DNA of 64,000 bases, taken from contig NC_061130.1 of NCBI RefSeq assembly GCF_905220365.1, positions 6,083,501 to 6,147,500 on the forward strand, read 5' to 3'. The first letter of the stretch is position 1, and each line of letters opens with the position of its first letter. This document shows positions 1 through 13,400 of this stretch, piece by piece. The notes below the pieces were generated by a model. The model was not told the DNA's origin, made no database searches, and saw nothing but the letters and a program-made list of their open reading frames with translations. The position numbers and the translations under genes are program-made. Source of the stretch: Vanessa cardui. Taxonomy: Eukaryota > Arthropoda > Insecta > Lepidoptera > Nymphalidae.

Positions 1-122
1 CAGCTTCATCAAAATCAATTCATTGCTTTAGCCTTTATAACTAAGTTGTAAGTATAGATATGTATCTATATACTTATGTAAGTACCTAAGTATTATACAT
101 ATATAGTATTATACCAATAGAA

Positions 123-1819
123 TTGAACACAGGTAGTAGATACACGAGTTCTGAATTAGAGGTTGCTAATTTATTTGAATCATTTTTTGATAAAGTACCC
201 CATAAAATAACATTTCATTTAAAATCATCTACATCAAATGCAGCTAGGTTATTAAATAATAGTGTTTCTAAATGCGTTATTGATTTTTCATTTGAAACGG
301 TTTCTGCAATAGATGTCATAAAAGTATTTAAAACTATAAATATTAAAAAAACTAACGACATATGGGGCATTTCGGTAAAATTTTTTAATAACATCATATA
401 CGATATTGCTCCGTATATAGCAGTAATTTTTAACAAGAGTTTGGACACGGGTTCATTTCCTAACTTGTTAAAATGTAGTAAAGTTTTACCACTTTTTAAA
501 ACTGGAAACAGAAGCGATCCCGGTAATTACAGACCTATTTCAATACTCCCATCCTTAAGTAAAATTTTCGAAAAAATTATTTTAAATCAACTTCTCGTCC
601 ATTTCGGTACAAATGCTATTTTTCATGGTGAGCAATTCGGTTTTAGAAGAGGTCGCTCGACAACTGATGCGGGAATTGCGCTTCTCAAACATATTTACGA
701 TGCTTGGGAGAAATCACAGAACGCTATTGGAGTATTCTGTGATTTATCTAAAGCATTCGATTGTGTAGAACACGAAACGCTTCTTTATAAGCTCAAATAT
801 TACGGTGTTAAAGGTAAAGCTCTTGATCTCATCGCTTCATATTTAAGTCAAAGAATCCAGCAAGTTTTCATTAATGCAATGCAATAATGCAAATCCAGCA
901 AGGTTCAATTTTGGGTCCCTTTCTATTCCTAGTATATATAAATGATCTTCCTTTCTATGTTAAGGGTATTTGTGATATAGTGTTGTTTGCTGACGATACT
1001 TCGCTGATTTTTAAGGTTGACAGGAAAAAAAATGACTATGACGATGTGAACGGTGCATTATCACAGATACACAATTGGTTTACAGTAAATAATTTAGTTT
1101 TGAATGCTCAAAAAACAAAATGTGTAGTTTTTACCCTACCTAATGTTAGCAAGCAAAATTATTATATATCTTTAAATGGTGACCGTCTTGAAGTAGCTGA
1201 TACTACGGTGTTTTTAGGAATAGAATTGGATTCCAGACTTCAGTGGACTTCTCATTTATCATCCCTAACAGGAAGACTCAGCTCCGCAACATACGCGGTT
1301 AGAAAAGTTAGACAACTAACTGATATTGATACCGCTCGTTTAGTTTATTTTGGTTATTTTCACAGTATTATGTCATATGGCATATTACTTTGGGGTAACG
1401 CTGCAGATATTGAATCTGTCTTTATTTTACAAAAGAGAGCAATTCGGTTTATTTATAATCTTGGAGCTAGAGACTCTCTTCGGGATGTTTTTAACAGAGT
1501 AGGAATACTTACTGTTGCGTCGCAATATATTTACAACAATATCATGTATATTCACAGTAACATTGATCACTTTGATAAAATCAGTGATAATCATTGTATA
1601 TGCACTAGAAGTAAGGATAAACTTATAACGCCAAGTTTCCGACTCCGCAAAGTCAATGGATCCTTCTTGGGGCAAGGTATCCGTTTCTATAATAAAATTC
1701 CGCAGAAATTTTTAACTTTGCCGTTTAGTAAATTCAAATCGTTTGTTAAAAATACATTGGTAGAAAAAGCATACTATTCAATACAAGATTTTGTAGATGA
1801 TAAAAAAGCGTGGAGTTAA
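123..1819 (+). pseudogene. LINE reverse transcriptase, frameshifted
   Basis: Encodes the reverse transcriptase that would copy the LINE RNA at a nicked target site. Two open frames cover it. The first (123-887) carries the finger region with NYRPISILPSLSKIFEK, then FGFRRGRSTTDAG and palm motif A (FCDLSKAFDCVEH). The second (887-1819) carries motif B (QGSILGPFLFLVYINDLP) and motif C (LFADDTSLIF), then the thumb and C-terminal region. The frames meet at a TAATG in the stretch where relatives read VPQGS, so a small indel in motif B has split the gene. There is no ATG at the first frame's start (TTG), which agrees with 5' truncation. It is inactive as it stands. Confidence 0.85.
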
Positions 1820-2060
1820 TACCCGTTGACTTCCAAGCAGGATACATTAATTGAAATAATTGTATTTAATTGACATGACGTTGTATTTTTTAAATGTTAA
1901 AAAAGAGTAACTACTGAGTTTCTTGCCGGTTCTTCTCGGTAGAATCTACTTTCCGAACCGGTGGTAGCTTCACTTAATTGTAAAATGACGATTCAAAAGT
2001 GCTTATAAAAGCCTACTTGAATAAAGTTTATTTTGATTTTGATTTTTTGATTTTTTGATT
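1820..2060 (+). repeat. LINE 3' UTR and tail
   Basis: Non-coding 3' end of the LINE. It contains the conserved block ttcttctcggtagaatct, then gattcaaaagtgcttataaa and a run of ttttgatt units at about 2030-2060. This block is found at two other places in the window without an upstream ORF. Confidence 0.8.
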
Positions 2061-5000
2061 ATTTGTTTTTTATAAATATTATGAAATAAGTACTTAAATA
2101 AACACGTGTGTTAGATTTTAATATTCATTAACCAATGAAAACAATTTGTACATAATCGATTTAGCAAATGGAAAATTTATTGTGATACTGTGTTTATAAC
2201 TTTAGTATTGAATTATTAATTATGCGAGTCATATTATACTTTGTTAGTGCTGGCCAGTATTAGCTAGACACGAATGAGAACAGCGTTTATTCGCTGATCC
2301 GATGATTTGCCGATTATTTGTAATTGAAGTAAAATATGTACACAGATAATAAATGTCTAGTTGAGTAATACTATACTATTTTTCTTTCAATCTTTTTTAC
2401 AAACAATATTTTAACATATATATATATTTATTTTGATAAATTACTATGTCAACCTTTCACCAAAGGATTCGTTTCGACGAATCAAGATGGATCAATTGTA
2501 AGAAGCCTTATATAAGTTATGTTTCGTTTTCAAATATAAACTCAGATAAATTAGCAAACAATTATAAAGGTAACAGAAGCTGCAAGTAGGTAAGGAATCT
2601 GTGTTGTTATGTATGTCAAAATTTTTAAACAAAAGGAAAAGCAATTTATCTGCTTTATCTCAAACCAGCGTGTGGTAAAGAAATCTGTGGAAAATGAAAA
2701 ACGTCAAAGGTTTAGGAGTGAATATTCCACAAACAGAAAGGAAAAACATATTTACGTATTTGGCATTTGCGGAAAAAAACTGACATTCAATAATAAAATA
2801 ATATATAATATTGAGTTTTTATAATAATATATTTAGAATGCATTAACTGACTGAAAAAGTGGATAGACGAATATATCGTTGACTTGCTCACACAATATAA
2901 GCCAAGGGATCCTTGTCAATTTATATTTTGCTGTAATTAGTAAAAATATGTGATAAAGTGTCTTTTTTTTAAACGAAAATAAACTATTTATTTTGTATGA
3001 TGAAGATTCATATATTTTAAGAAAATCTTTATCCTAATTACTCCAATTATTTTTTATTAATGTATTTGATATAAGAATCATATATAATAATAGCGTAACT
3101 CGATTTTTGTCAGACTATAGGACCATAGTGACACTTAGAAGATCGGCTACGGTTTTATATGGTCTGAAGAGCTCCAATCGTTTTTAATTTACTAAAGGTG
3201 TTACGATTTAACAAAGAATTAATATTAGAGAGCGGAATAAAGTTACTGGCAGGATGGAGAGCGGCGCCGTCCTCAGCTTAAAATTAAATTAAAACAAAAC
3301 CTGTCACAAGTTTCAAAATTACTAAAAATCTGTTTTTAAATAGCACAACGAGATATTTGATAGAAAGTCAAACACATTTTATGAAGTTTCATGTTTGTCT
3401 GTGGGACGTGGCTAATAATAGCGTGAGTGAAGCGCTTCTATATGGATATGTTTTTGATTTCGAATTTTGACTTTGATTATGAACTTGAAAAAATATCTCA
3501 ATGTATGTTCAAAAAGGAATAACTTTTAATTAATTAAATAAATAAATTATAACAGATATAAAATAAATATGAACTTTTGAATGAAACACTCGAATTAAAT
3601 GATAAATATTGTATATTTTAATCATCAACAACACAAATACAGGTAGGACTAGACTAGAATAAATATAAGTATTACTATTCCATCAACGGTGTATTTACAT
3701 AAATAATAAACTATTAATTGGACCGTTTACAGTAATAACAATGAACATTTTTTTCAGATAGTTGTTCCAAAATATTTGGATTTTAGGCCAGATCGTTTTC
3801 TTATGTAGTCAAAACGAATATGATCGTGAATAAAACCACTCTAACAAATTTAAAAGACCCGCGATGTAAGTACATTTTAAAGAAATGAAGGATTCATTCT
3901 GTAATAACATTTATCTAGTATTATCATTAATTCGTATATTGTAGCGTGTTTCTCTAACGCTGTGCAGTCAAGTGGAGGTGGACGGCGTGCTTTTAATTCG
4001 GTTACATAGTAAACGTTGGTCGTGACACAACCATTCTAGAAACTGCTTAGAATTTCAAGTCTCCGTAATTAGTGCCTTTCCGTGATTTGTGACTATTTGA
4101 ATATACAGTGATTTTGCCGAAACGCTTTCTAATTTTGCAGGATACACCTCCGTACGCCGTTTCATCCGAAAACGTAAATCTTAATCTTATTTTCGACTAA
4201 ATTCTTACATTTTACAGAAGAAACATCCGTTTTTTCTGTAAAATGTAAGAAATGTAAAAATATTTTTAATGAACTTACCGTTCATTCCTGTAAGAGTTAT
4301 TTATACTGAAATAACATTTTAGCAAATTATATAGGATGATAAAATACTAAAATTCGTATTTATGTTGGTGAAAATAGTTGGTTTCCAATGATTACATGAG
4401 TTCCAAATAGATCGAAGCAATAGTAAAACATTGGTGACATTTCGATTTATTTCCAAACAAAATCAAAATAGAAGCGATGCTCGCTTCCTAGAAACAGAAC
4501 ATTCTACGCGCCGTCAAATATAATAGATTTTGTGTACACTGAATACAATTATAATGAAATTTATATAAAGAGTTATTGCATACAAGTACCTAGAATTCTA
4601 TATAGAATGAATAACATAAAAGAAAAATAAATTTAAAACACACGGATAACCCCGTGGGAACAGCTCGTATTAAGCAAATTCTGAAGTGATTTCATATTGT
4701 ATTAAAGTGTCAGTCGTAGTCGGAAATCACAATAATTTAGTTTGAAAACTTAATCTGTTGAGCTTCACTAACGACATTCGAAGCCTGACGAATTAATCAG
4801 TTGCAGTAATGTTATAAATTTTATAATTGCGTTTAATCGAGTTTTAAGTGTTTTTTTTTTCTTTTTAATAATAATGTGACCATGGTTACTAATTATTACC
4901 AGGCCTCGCAAATAATGTGTTGAACTTGAGTCGTCCCTTTGAAATGCTGAGGTTCTGGCCTATGGTCTACCTGTTGGTAACGGATCACCACCGCTACTGT

Positions 5001-5945
5001 AAATGATTGATAGAAGAGATATCAAATCTATATTTCAAAAATTATTTTAGTTCTAAATATGAATAGATCATCTAACTCAAAATCAGTAACACGACTATCA
5101 TTTGTTTTCAGTGTATCATAACGAATTATATTTCGTGATATTATCTTTTAAAAACTTTTGCTGAACATAATTAATAGGTTTTATTTAGTAATATATGCCC
5201 AAAAAGAAGTCATTTGTAAAGAGTAACAGTGAGTAGTCGCTAAAAATGTCATATTTCTGAAATATTACTACGATTCAATGAATGTAGTGCCTCAGGTTTG
5301 TCCTTAAAGTATCACAATCAAGAAGTTGCTTCAGCATTCAACAATTGGTCACAATGTTCATAAATAATGTATTATATTCGAGCTATGACAACGAAATAAT
5401 CCGAGCTCTAATCAATCGTCAATTGTATAGAAACTTTGCTTGATTCAAGTCAACACTAGAAGCATTCTTCTAGCGAGTCAAAGATTATCTCGTTGATAAT
5501 CTATACGATCTCAATCATTTCTCATTTCCAACCGAGCCGTTTGATAGTCTCCTCTCTATTCTCTTGTGTTTGAGAAGCAAGAAGTTGGGCTATACTAACG
5601 CAGTGCTAATCTTGTGCAATTTCTCGTTCTTGTTTAATGGATTGATTCGCCATGTTTCAAAGCCTAATTGCAATACAGCTTTAAAATATAAATCAAACTA
5701 ATCTTTAACCTTTCAAAGTAACATTTTTATGCTTCACTTCAAAACAAATCACATTGAGACTAATCAATTTGTCAAGTTGTTTTTATTGGTTCTTACTCGT
5801 TCTTTATATTTTTATTTACATTGTGATTTAAGTAATTTCTATATATTTTTAGGCAGAAATATTGATATTTCTTATTTTTTTTGTAAATTCATAGTAGATG
5901 TCAATGTTAAAAAAAATTGGTAGTGGTTCTTTCAATTATTCACGA
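2061..5945. other. Non-coding AT-rich stretch
   Basis: I see no convincing exon here. Open frames are short, AT-driven and unlike known proteins. It contains a perfect 18-bp inverted repeat at 4202-4251, and otherwise no repeat I can name. Confidence 0.5.
4202..4251. repeat. 18-bp perfect inverted repeat
   Basis: The left arm ttcttacattttacagaa (4202-4219) is the exact reverse complement of 4234-4251, across a 14-base loop. No flanking transposon sequence was recognised. Confidence 0.8.
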
Positions 5946-5997
5946 CTTGGAAACATTTAAGTCCGGCAACGCACCTGTAGGCCCTCGGTGTTATGAG
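5946..5997 (+). repeat. LINE 3' end remnant
   Basis: A short relic reading ggcaacgcacctgtaggccc then tcggtgtt. It resembles the terminal ORF and 3' end found at about 62690-62740, so it is probably the tail of the same LINE family. Confidence 0.4.
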
Positions 5998-7193
5998 GTT
6001 TGAGTTTGAGTTTGCTATATATAGCATAACAATTTTTCTTTTCAAAAAACATTAATGTCTTCTTATATTATTAAATTTCTCAAGTAAGTATTTTCTGTAA
6101 ATAATCCGTGCTTCTTTGGCACAAATAATAGACAAAAAAAGTTTTTTTTTTCTTCTAGACTCTAACCTACATCTATTACGTTGACTGTATGTTTTTATAA
6201 AGATGTTCTAATCGACTACACACCACAATTACAATTTTACAATTATGACAATTATCGAATCAAACTATTTCATAATAATATTCTCAGAAACGAACAAAAA
6301 AAGTTAAAAGCCCTTGTTAATACACCAGCGCGATCGTCTCGACTTAATCAGTGAACTAAATTAGTCTTCTGCTTTCTTTCCCATTTTCGTCATTTTGTCA
6401 CAATTACAATGTTTTTTTTTATTGGCCAAGAGGGCACAGATTATTAATTTCAATGTTAATATTAAGCGATTAACGTGCGTGACGTTAGCTGTCAATTCCT
6501 GAAGATGGCGGTATTCCAGATTTGAATTAATTCTAGCTTACGTGTTTTTTGGCATGGTTTATGGTTATTCAGCTTAGCGGGGTAAACACTATTCAAAGAC
6601 CATTCAAGTCGGGACAGCCCATCTTAATACATTCACTTTCAAGCGGTTTAAGTTTAAGCTTTCATATTTATTTCAAAATGTGGTACAGCTACATACATAC
6701 ATATGTTTCTTACTTTATTACTTTCCTTTTTTTTTTAAATTTGAAGCATTAAACTTGCTTTCTTAAAAGATTCTTCTTATTAAAAAAGGGCTGCTTTTTA
6801 TGCATGACCTGCATAAGATATAATATAACATAATAAAAAAATACATTAATCATAATAATTCGGGATTTAACATTATATTCGTTGATTTTTTTTTATTATA
6901 ATCGCAAACAGTACATATATTGGTTTGGGTTATTTACCATTTTACATTATCATTAATATATTAATTCTGTACTTGAACTACTTATTTACGTCATTATAAC
7001 AATTGATTTCAGTTAATTACAAAATATTTAAAGTACTTTTTAATTCCTTTATATATCGTATAGTAACTATTTTAAATTAATTTAAACAATTTAACGTCAC
7101 ATTACAAATTATACATGTTTATTCTGGGTACAATTAAGGCGTAATTGAAAGTTTAGAACTCCATTGCAAAATTCAATTTACACTTAGGCTTGT
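5998..7193. other. Intergenic, downstream of the desaturase
   Basis: AT-rich sequence beyond the 3' end of the minus-strand desaturase gene. No exon, RNA gene or named repeat was seen. Confidence 0.45.
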
Positions 7194-7199
7194 TTTATT
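7194..7199 (-). promoter_or_regulatory. Candidate polyadenylation signal
   Basis: AATAAA on the minus strand, about 117 bases past the desaturase stop codon. It is the first such hexamer downstream of the stop and would give a short 3' UTR. Similar hexamers occur by chance in DNA this AT-rich, so the actual cleavage site is uncertain. Confidence 0.4.
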
Positions 7200-7315
7200 T
7201 TAATACATTTAAATTTATTGACAGTAAAATTCATATAAGTCCAAAGTAGATATTATGCGTACAGTCAGTGGTCGTGGAAACATCAAAAGCGTTATACATT
7301 TTTATATACTCTGAG

Positions 7316-7434
7316 TTAGTCTGTGGCTTTACAATTTATACTTGAAGTCGGATCAGGTTCTTCCATACCGTCGAAGCTGCCGTCCCCACTTCGATTTGCT
7401 CTCTTAAGGATCATAGATGGTGTAGCTGCTTTTA
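7316..7434 (-). CDS. Desaturase exon 6 (C-terminus)
   Basis: Hidden last exon. The acceptor is tatatgtttcag|TAAAAG. The single T left over from exon 5 plus TA makes Leu, so the join reads WAYD-LKAAT, as relatives read WAYDLKT. It continues ILKRANRSGDGS, matching the family's KKRVxRTGDGS block, and ends at a TAA after 38 further residues. The acidic tail after GDGS is unlike the usual HHLWGWGD ending. Confidence 0.9.
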
Positions 7435-10400
7435 CTGAAACATATAAGGAAAAATTTTATCAAGATGAACTTAAAAATTGAATCCAGCTTAAAATTAAAA
7501 TACCTCATAATATTACCATTAGTACCATTGTTAAATGTATATTACTTTCACTATATTCCGAGGACAACAACTTAAATTTAAATCTTTATTAGTTAAAAAA
7601 CCTCAGCTTATACTGTAGATAATGTAATGTTTTGCGAGGTCAACTACCATTTTTTTCTTATTTTATTTTCTTTTTATTTGATATTACTATATTTTTATTG
7701 TGCTTTACTCTTTGCTATTACAATTTACTTTGTTTTGCTTCCTGTACACATGCTTAATATTATTGCATAGCTCTTGAACGTTCTACATATTATATCTACC
7801 TTTTAAATGTGACAATCAGTTTAGTTTGCATGAACAAAGAGCTGGATTGCTTAATACTATTAACAAAAAATATTTAAATTGATCTTCAATTCTACGTCGT
7901 GTGTTATACTTGACCTATATAAAAATAAAACGACCGCGGACCTATTTAGTGCTGTCTTCAGAAATATTTAGTTTTGAATCTGTTTATATTTAATTTCGTT
8001 TTAATTTTGTCATCTCCGTTTTTCTTGTTACAGAGTTCATATACATTTCATTTTCTTACAATATTCCTCGTATTTCACCCATTTACGTTCATACATACTT
8101 GTAACATGTCATTCACCCCGTTCGTATTACATATCATATAAGAGTCGAGATGGCCCAGTGGTTAGAACGCGTGCATCTTAACCGATGATTGCGGGTTCAA
8201 ACCCAGGCAAGCACTGCTGTTTCATGTGCTTAATTTGTCTTTATAATTCATCTCGTGCTCAGCGGTGAAAGGAAACATCGTGAGGAAACCTGCATGTGAC
8301 AAATTTCATAGAAATTCTGTCACATGTGTATTCCACCAATCCGCATTGGAACAGCGTGGTGGAATATGTTCCAAACCTTCTCCTCAAAGCGAGAAGAGGC
8401 CTTTAGCCCAGCAGTCGGAATTTACAGGCTGTTGTTGTTGTTGTATTACATATCCATATCAAGACATCCTAAATCATTTATAATCTAAGAATTTATTCAA
8501 TGATGTTACAAAAACATTTCTTACAATCATATGCCCAACCAATCTTAGCGAAAATATCGATGAACTTAGTTGATAAGTTCAGTCTTCCGAGCTCCGACGT
8601 CCTGTAGTCCCACGGGAAGACGTGGTGGTAATTATGCCACCCCTCCCCGAGCGCTGCCAAGCTCACCATCGAGTTCTCGACTGATTTGATAAATCTGAGG
8701 AAACCAAAATATTTTGAGTTCAAGGGATATAAATTATACGTTATACGAGATCTAAATTTGAGATGGGACAGAGGGCTTGCTGTCTTAACGGTGATAGCTA
8801 ATTAAACAAACGGTATCAAAAGGCTTTTGATGATATTTTAAGATATTTCGATTGGCAATTAAAACTTTAATGCCCTTCAGTTCTGTTTCTTAATGGTACA
8901 AAAAGTAATTAAAGAATTAACTAAATATAAACTGTCCGGAATTCCGTCAAACTGTCTGGAACTGACTTGTATTGTTGTGAATTAAAATCTTCTTATTCTT
9001 TATTGTTCTCGTTAACTAAGATATCCTGTTATAAATATTACGCATGTTTCAAAAATGGCTGGTCGCAAATAGCTCAATATATTTTTGGCTCGAAACCCAG
9101 TTATTTAAAAAGAAAACCCAAGATAATTAATCTACCTACAGTTCAAAAAAGAATAAGCCCTAAAATAATTAGTTAGGCTGGCCTTCTTAGGAACATTTTG
9201 ACCTTACGAAGAACGTTTTAACTTATTTGATGTCATTATAATACTCATTACTGCTATTTTTAAATAATTTCCATGAATATATTCTTAGTTATAGGATAAT
9301 GTTCAAGTAACATTCGTTGAATTAGATAATAGAAAATAGATGATAAAAATATATTGAACATTTAAGGTTTCACTTGATTGAAATAGCTTATTATGTAGTT
9401 TTAGTGAAGCCGTGCTCCTTGCTAGGCCATTTGGAAGAGCTTAATAAAATTTAAGTTAAATCAAAAGTGATTATTTAACCGGTGGTAGCTTCACTTAATT
9501 GTTAAATGACGATTCAAAAGTGCTTGTAAAAACCCACTTGAATAAAGTATATTTTGATTTTGATTAAAGCTAGGTTAAAAATTAAAAGTGTAACCTGTCA
9601 TATGGCTTATTTCCACATAAGTGTGCGAAGCTGTTGACGCAGAAAGCGATGTTAAGTGTCACCGTGAATCGCGTAACGAAGCTCACAACGAAACTGTTCA
9701 GAAGCGTTTCTTCCCAAAAGTACATTGGTATCACAATGGGCAGTACAACATTGAGTAATATAAATAAAGGAATGAAGAATCTGTGAATGAAGAAAAAAAA
9801 TAAAATTAAAAATATATTCTCTTATGAAAGGTTGATGACGAATGACTTAAATTATTAGTATTCAAATGTAAAATATAATAGCTTCGAAACAGCTTAAATC
9901 CATAAAACCCGTGTGAGCAGCGTGGTGGTATATAGTCATAGCCTTCTCCTCAAAGGGAGAGTACGCCTCAGCTCAGCAGCGGGAAATCCAAAGGCTGTTA
10001 CTATAAATATAACTTCACAAGTTTCAGATTGATTATGATATATTAAGTTGACACATACTGCCTTTGTAATCTAACTACGGGGTCATCCATGAGATCATTA
10101 GAGACTTTTCTCAAGGCCACTCGTCTGTCTTCCACCGCTGGATGAGGCGTCAGGAATAACCAACCGACATGAGCGAACCAGAATCCTCTTCGCACATCGT
10201 GTGGATCCGCCACTGTCTCGGAGTATTTGTGATGTACTCTGTGGTCCAATGCCCACGTGTAAATGTCTTTCTGGAAATAAATAAATAAATAAAACCTCTG
10301 ACTGTTATATCCAGAATTTTTTTAAACAGATTAATTATTGTCGTTTATTTTCAATACGGCTTTGTATATTTTGTACAGTTAAGAGGTGGATGTAAGTTCG

Positions 10401-13400
10401 TAGTTAATCTTGCTCGATTAGGCGTTACCGATAAATATGGCTCGCGTACACCTCACGTAACCTATCTCCCATGTCTGCCGAGAAATTTATTTATTTTTTC
10501 TTTAAACTTATTAAGCACCTTTGTCGTTGAACAATAAATAATAATTTTAAAAATAAATTGCACAAATATTCCGACAGCTCACTTGGTTTAACACCATTAA
10601 AATATTATTTATTATTACCAAATAAAATATTTTTCTAAAGGGAACTGTCACAAATGCAAATTGTACGGTGCTTATTTATTTCCATTCCTTTAAATTGTTT
10701 TTTAAGCAAAATTGAACACAACTTTAGATGATTAAACTTAACATAACTATAAACAGATAAATTTATCTTATAACAATTACTTATTTCATTTTGAACTATA
10801 ACCAAATTTCTTGTGTGAATATTAAGTAGGTATATAACGGGCAATTCACCACATGCATGTTTGAAATTCATATATTACCTAATATCCTCAAATAAAAGTA
10901 AATAGCCCAATATAATTCTGAGTACTTATTAAAAATATATTGTCGAAATAACGTGACTGCTTGTACCAAAAAACACATTTCAATCTTATAATTTTGATAG
11001 ACGATAATGCACGTTAAATGTAAGCAGTGTGTTACGGCTTACAATCAGGCATTTAACCCTTTGGCCAGTTAACCCTATCGCAAAATAGAATATCGCAAAT
11101 ATATATAGATTATAATCTCACGGTATGTACAATTACACAGTGTAATAATATATATCTATCATTTTTGTAGAATATCAGAATTAAGTGACATATTGTCTCG
11201 TTAGTATGCTATACAGCATATATTTGTCAGTAAACATATAATTGTCTATAAAATCATCTCTCATCTCATTTTAAATAGACATGAAAACGCTTTGTAGTCA
11301 TATTTTCTTAATTCGCTGATATAGTACTGATTCAAACTAAGTAAACAATTTTCGACTTTAATTTAATAATTATAAAATTCACTATTTGTAAGTCACCTTA
11401 ATTTTGTAATAATAATTGAATGTACTTATATAACACCTCGCCTCATTGCCTCCACTGGTGACAGGAGGGCTGGTTCGTTTTTTGCCCAGAGGATCGGAAT
11501 TGCGATTCAACGGGGAAATGCTGCTAGCATTCTTGCCACCATTCCACGCGGTCAAGATTTATACAGTAACTACTTTTAGTTTATATTTGTATATATATAT
11601 TTAAGTATTTAATGTTGTTAATTCTTATGTTAATATAATACTTATAATACTATTCTTATAATACTTTATAAATTCTGAAAATTTATTTATCAGTTTATTA
11701 TCATTATTAAAATCCACTGACAATTGATCCAGATAAAACGATTTTATTTAAAAGATCAACCGGCGGTTTAATTTTATTTCAACGTTGATATAGTTGTCGA
11801 TAAAATATCAAATATTGTGAATGAAAATGATAAGCTGCATACATTTAAATTTTAAAATCGAACACATTGGAATAATGAATAAATAAACCGCCTATTAAAT
11901 TAATTCAAAATCCAGAAGCAAATTAAATTGTAGGAATCGATTTATATTTACTGAATTTATTTTAAGATTTTATTTTAGGATTAGCATTTTCTCTTGTTGT
12001 TTGTATAAACAATTGCGTAACATAGCATAATAAACATAGAGGCCGTTGGTGTTCAACACATTTACATCGTTCGAGTACGCTCTACAATGATGAGAGGTCA
12101 ATTCGTACAATTGACTCCAATATTCGGAACCCTGTTTAATAAGTAGCTTGTCTTCTTGTATAATTTTATCTAACGTAGTTGTATTATTTTGACGTATAAA
12201 AATAAATAAAAACTCCCAATTTCGGGTTTTACATGGAATTCTCAACATCTATGCTTTTTCGCTCGAACGCAAAAACCTTTATTCTTCATTTAAGTGATAC
12301 CTGTCATCATTCTTTTAAACCCGAATTAAGCTTCTTGTATCTATATAGAAATTAACAATAGCGACTAGACTAAGCGATGAAAGGGGCCGTCGATTATATA
12401 ATCGTTTTGATATCAATTGGATACGTCCAAGCATATCCAGTTGAAACGAAACTACATAGGTATTATCAGTAGTATTTTTATAAGAAAATATGTTAGAAAT
12501 AATTTTCTATATTGAAAGTGAAGGTAAAACAAAATATACTCACTTGTCCTGTTATTGTAAAAAGTATGGCAAGTAAAATCCTAAACGGCAGCCGCGCTTT
12601 GTACGCTCTGTGAGACCAAAGCCTGTGTACGCCTGCGGTTATTCCAAAGCCCGATGTATATATTGTGCCAATAGCTGTGTGAAATAAATAACACAAATTA
12701 TTATTAAGAACACATACCTACTTGAATAATATGAAAGACTTTAACACTTAAAGTCATTTATTTATTTATTTATATGTTTGACGGCGTGTAGCGCGGCCTT
12801 TACGTGTTATTGATTAATTAATTTAAAACAAATATAATATTTCATACAGAGCTAATGCCTATAGACGGTGGCAGTGACGACGGTAAACACTTACTGACAG
12901 GCGGTCATTAGCTAATCCGCTCAACTATTGTATATAAAAATAAAACCTATTGTTAATAGTGCGACATAGGAAAAATGTTAATTTATAATCCAAGTATTTG
13001 AAAATAAACAACAGAAACAATCATAAAAAGTATTTAGTACGAATTATACAATTTGTATAATACACATCGAATTAGCACATCATTCTAAATATATTTTTTT
13101 TAAATAAGAACGATTGTTTTTTTTTTGTCTGACCCATCTGGGTACGGGTTCCTTTACCCGGATAATTCCTCAGCGGTAGCAAGGGATACCCGGCTAAAAA
13201 TCGCGCGTCAAATTTTATAAAAATGATTGTTATGAATCCATCAAGAGAATATATTAGAAGAAAATTTATCACGAAGTTTTATTTATTCGGCGAATAGAAA
13301 ATGTTCATTAATATAATAGTTGTATTGGATACCATTTATGCTATATAATATATTAGATTTACTGCATATTTATGACAATTATAGTACAATAATGTCCACG

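Larger units (their letters stand above)
115..2060 (+). mobile_element. 5'-truncated Jockey-group LINE
   Basis: A non-LTR retrotransposon copy that begins inside the reverse transcriptase ORF and runs through a complete 3' end. It lacks the endonuclease and ORF1, as expected from 5' truncation during target-primed reverse transcription. After the ORF stop at 1819 there is a 3' UTR of about 220 bases that ends in repeats of the tail unit ttttgatt. The same 3' UTR recurs at 9479-9565 and 56549-56722, which defines its boundary. The reverse transcriptase style (QGSILGPFLF, FADD) fits the Jockey superfamily; a Daphne-type assignment is possible but from memory. The 5' edge is approximate. Confidence 0.85.

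Noticed and set aside
887..1819. Second frame as a separate gene with its own start
   Set aside because: The sequence continues the reverse transcriptase of the preceding frame; the split lies inside motif B.
8142..8215. tRNA gene
   Set aside because: A and B boxes are present but the sequence continues into a SINE body and tail, and there is no proper acceptor stem. The same holds for the other SINE heads and for 61787-61870.
8265..8483. Open frames of 60-80 codons over SINEs (also near 24142, 25966, 30664, 36305, 43254)
   Set aside because: They translate the conserved SINE body on either strand and recur with every copy; no protein function is implied.
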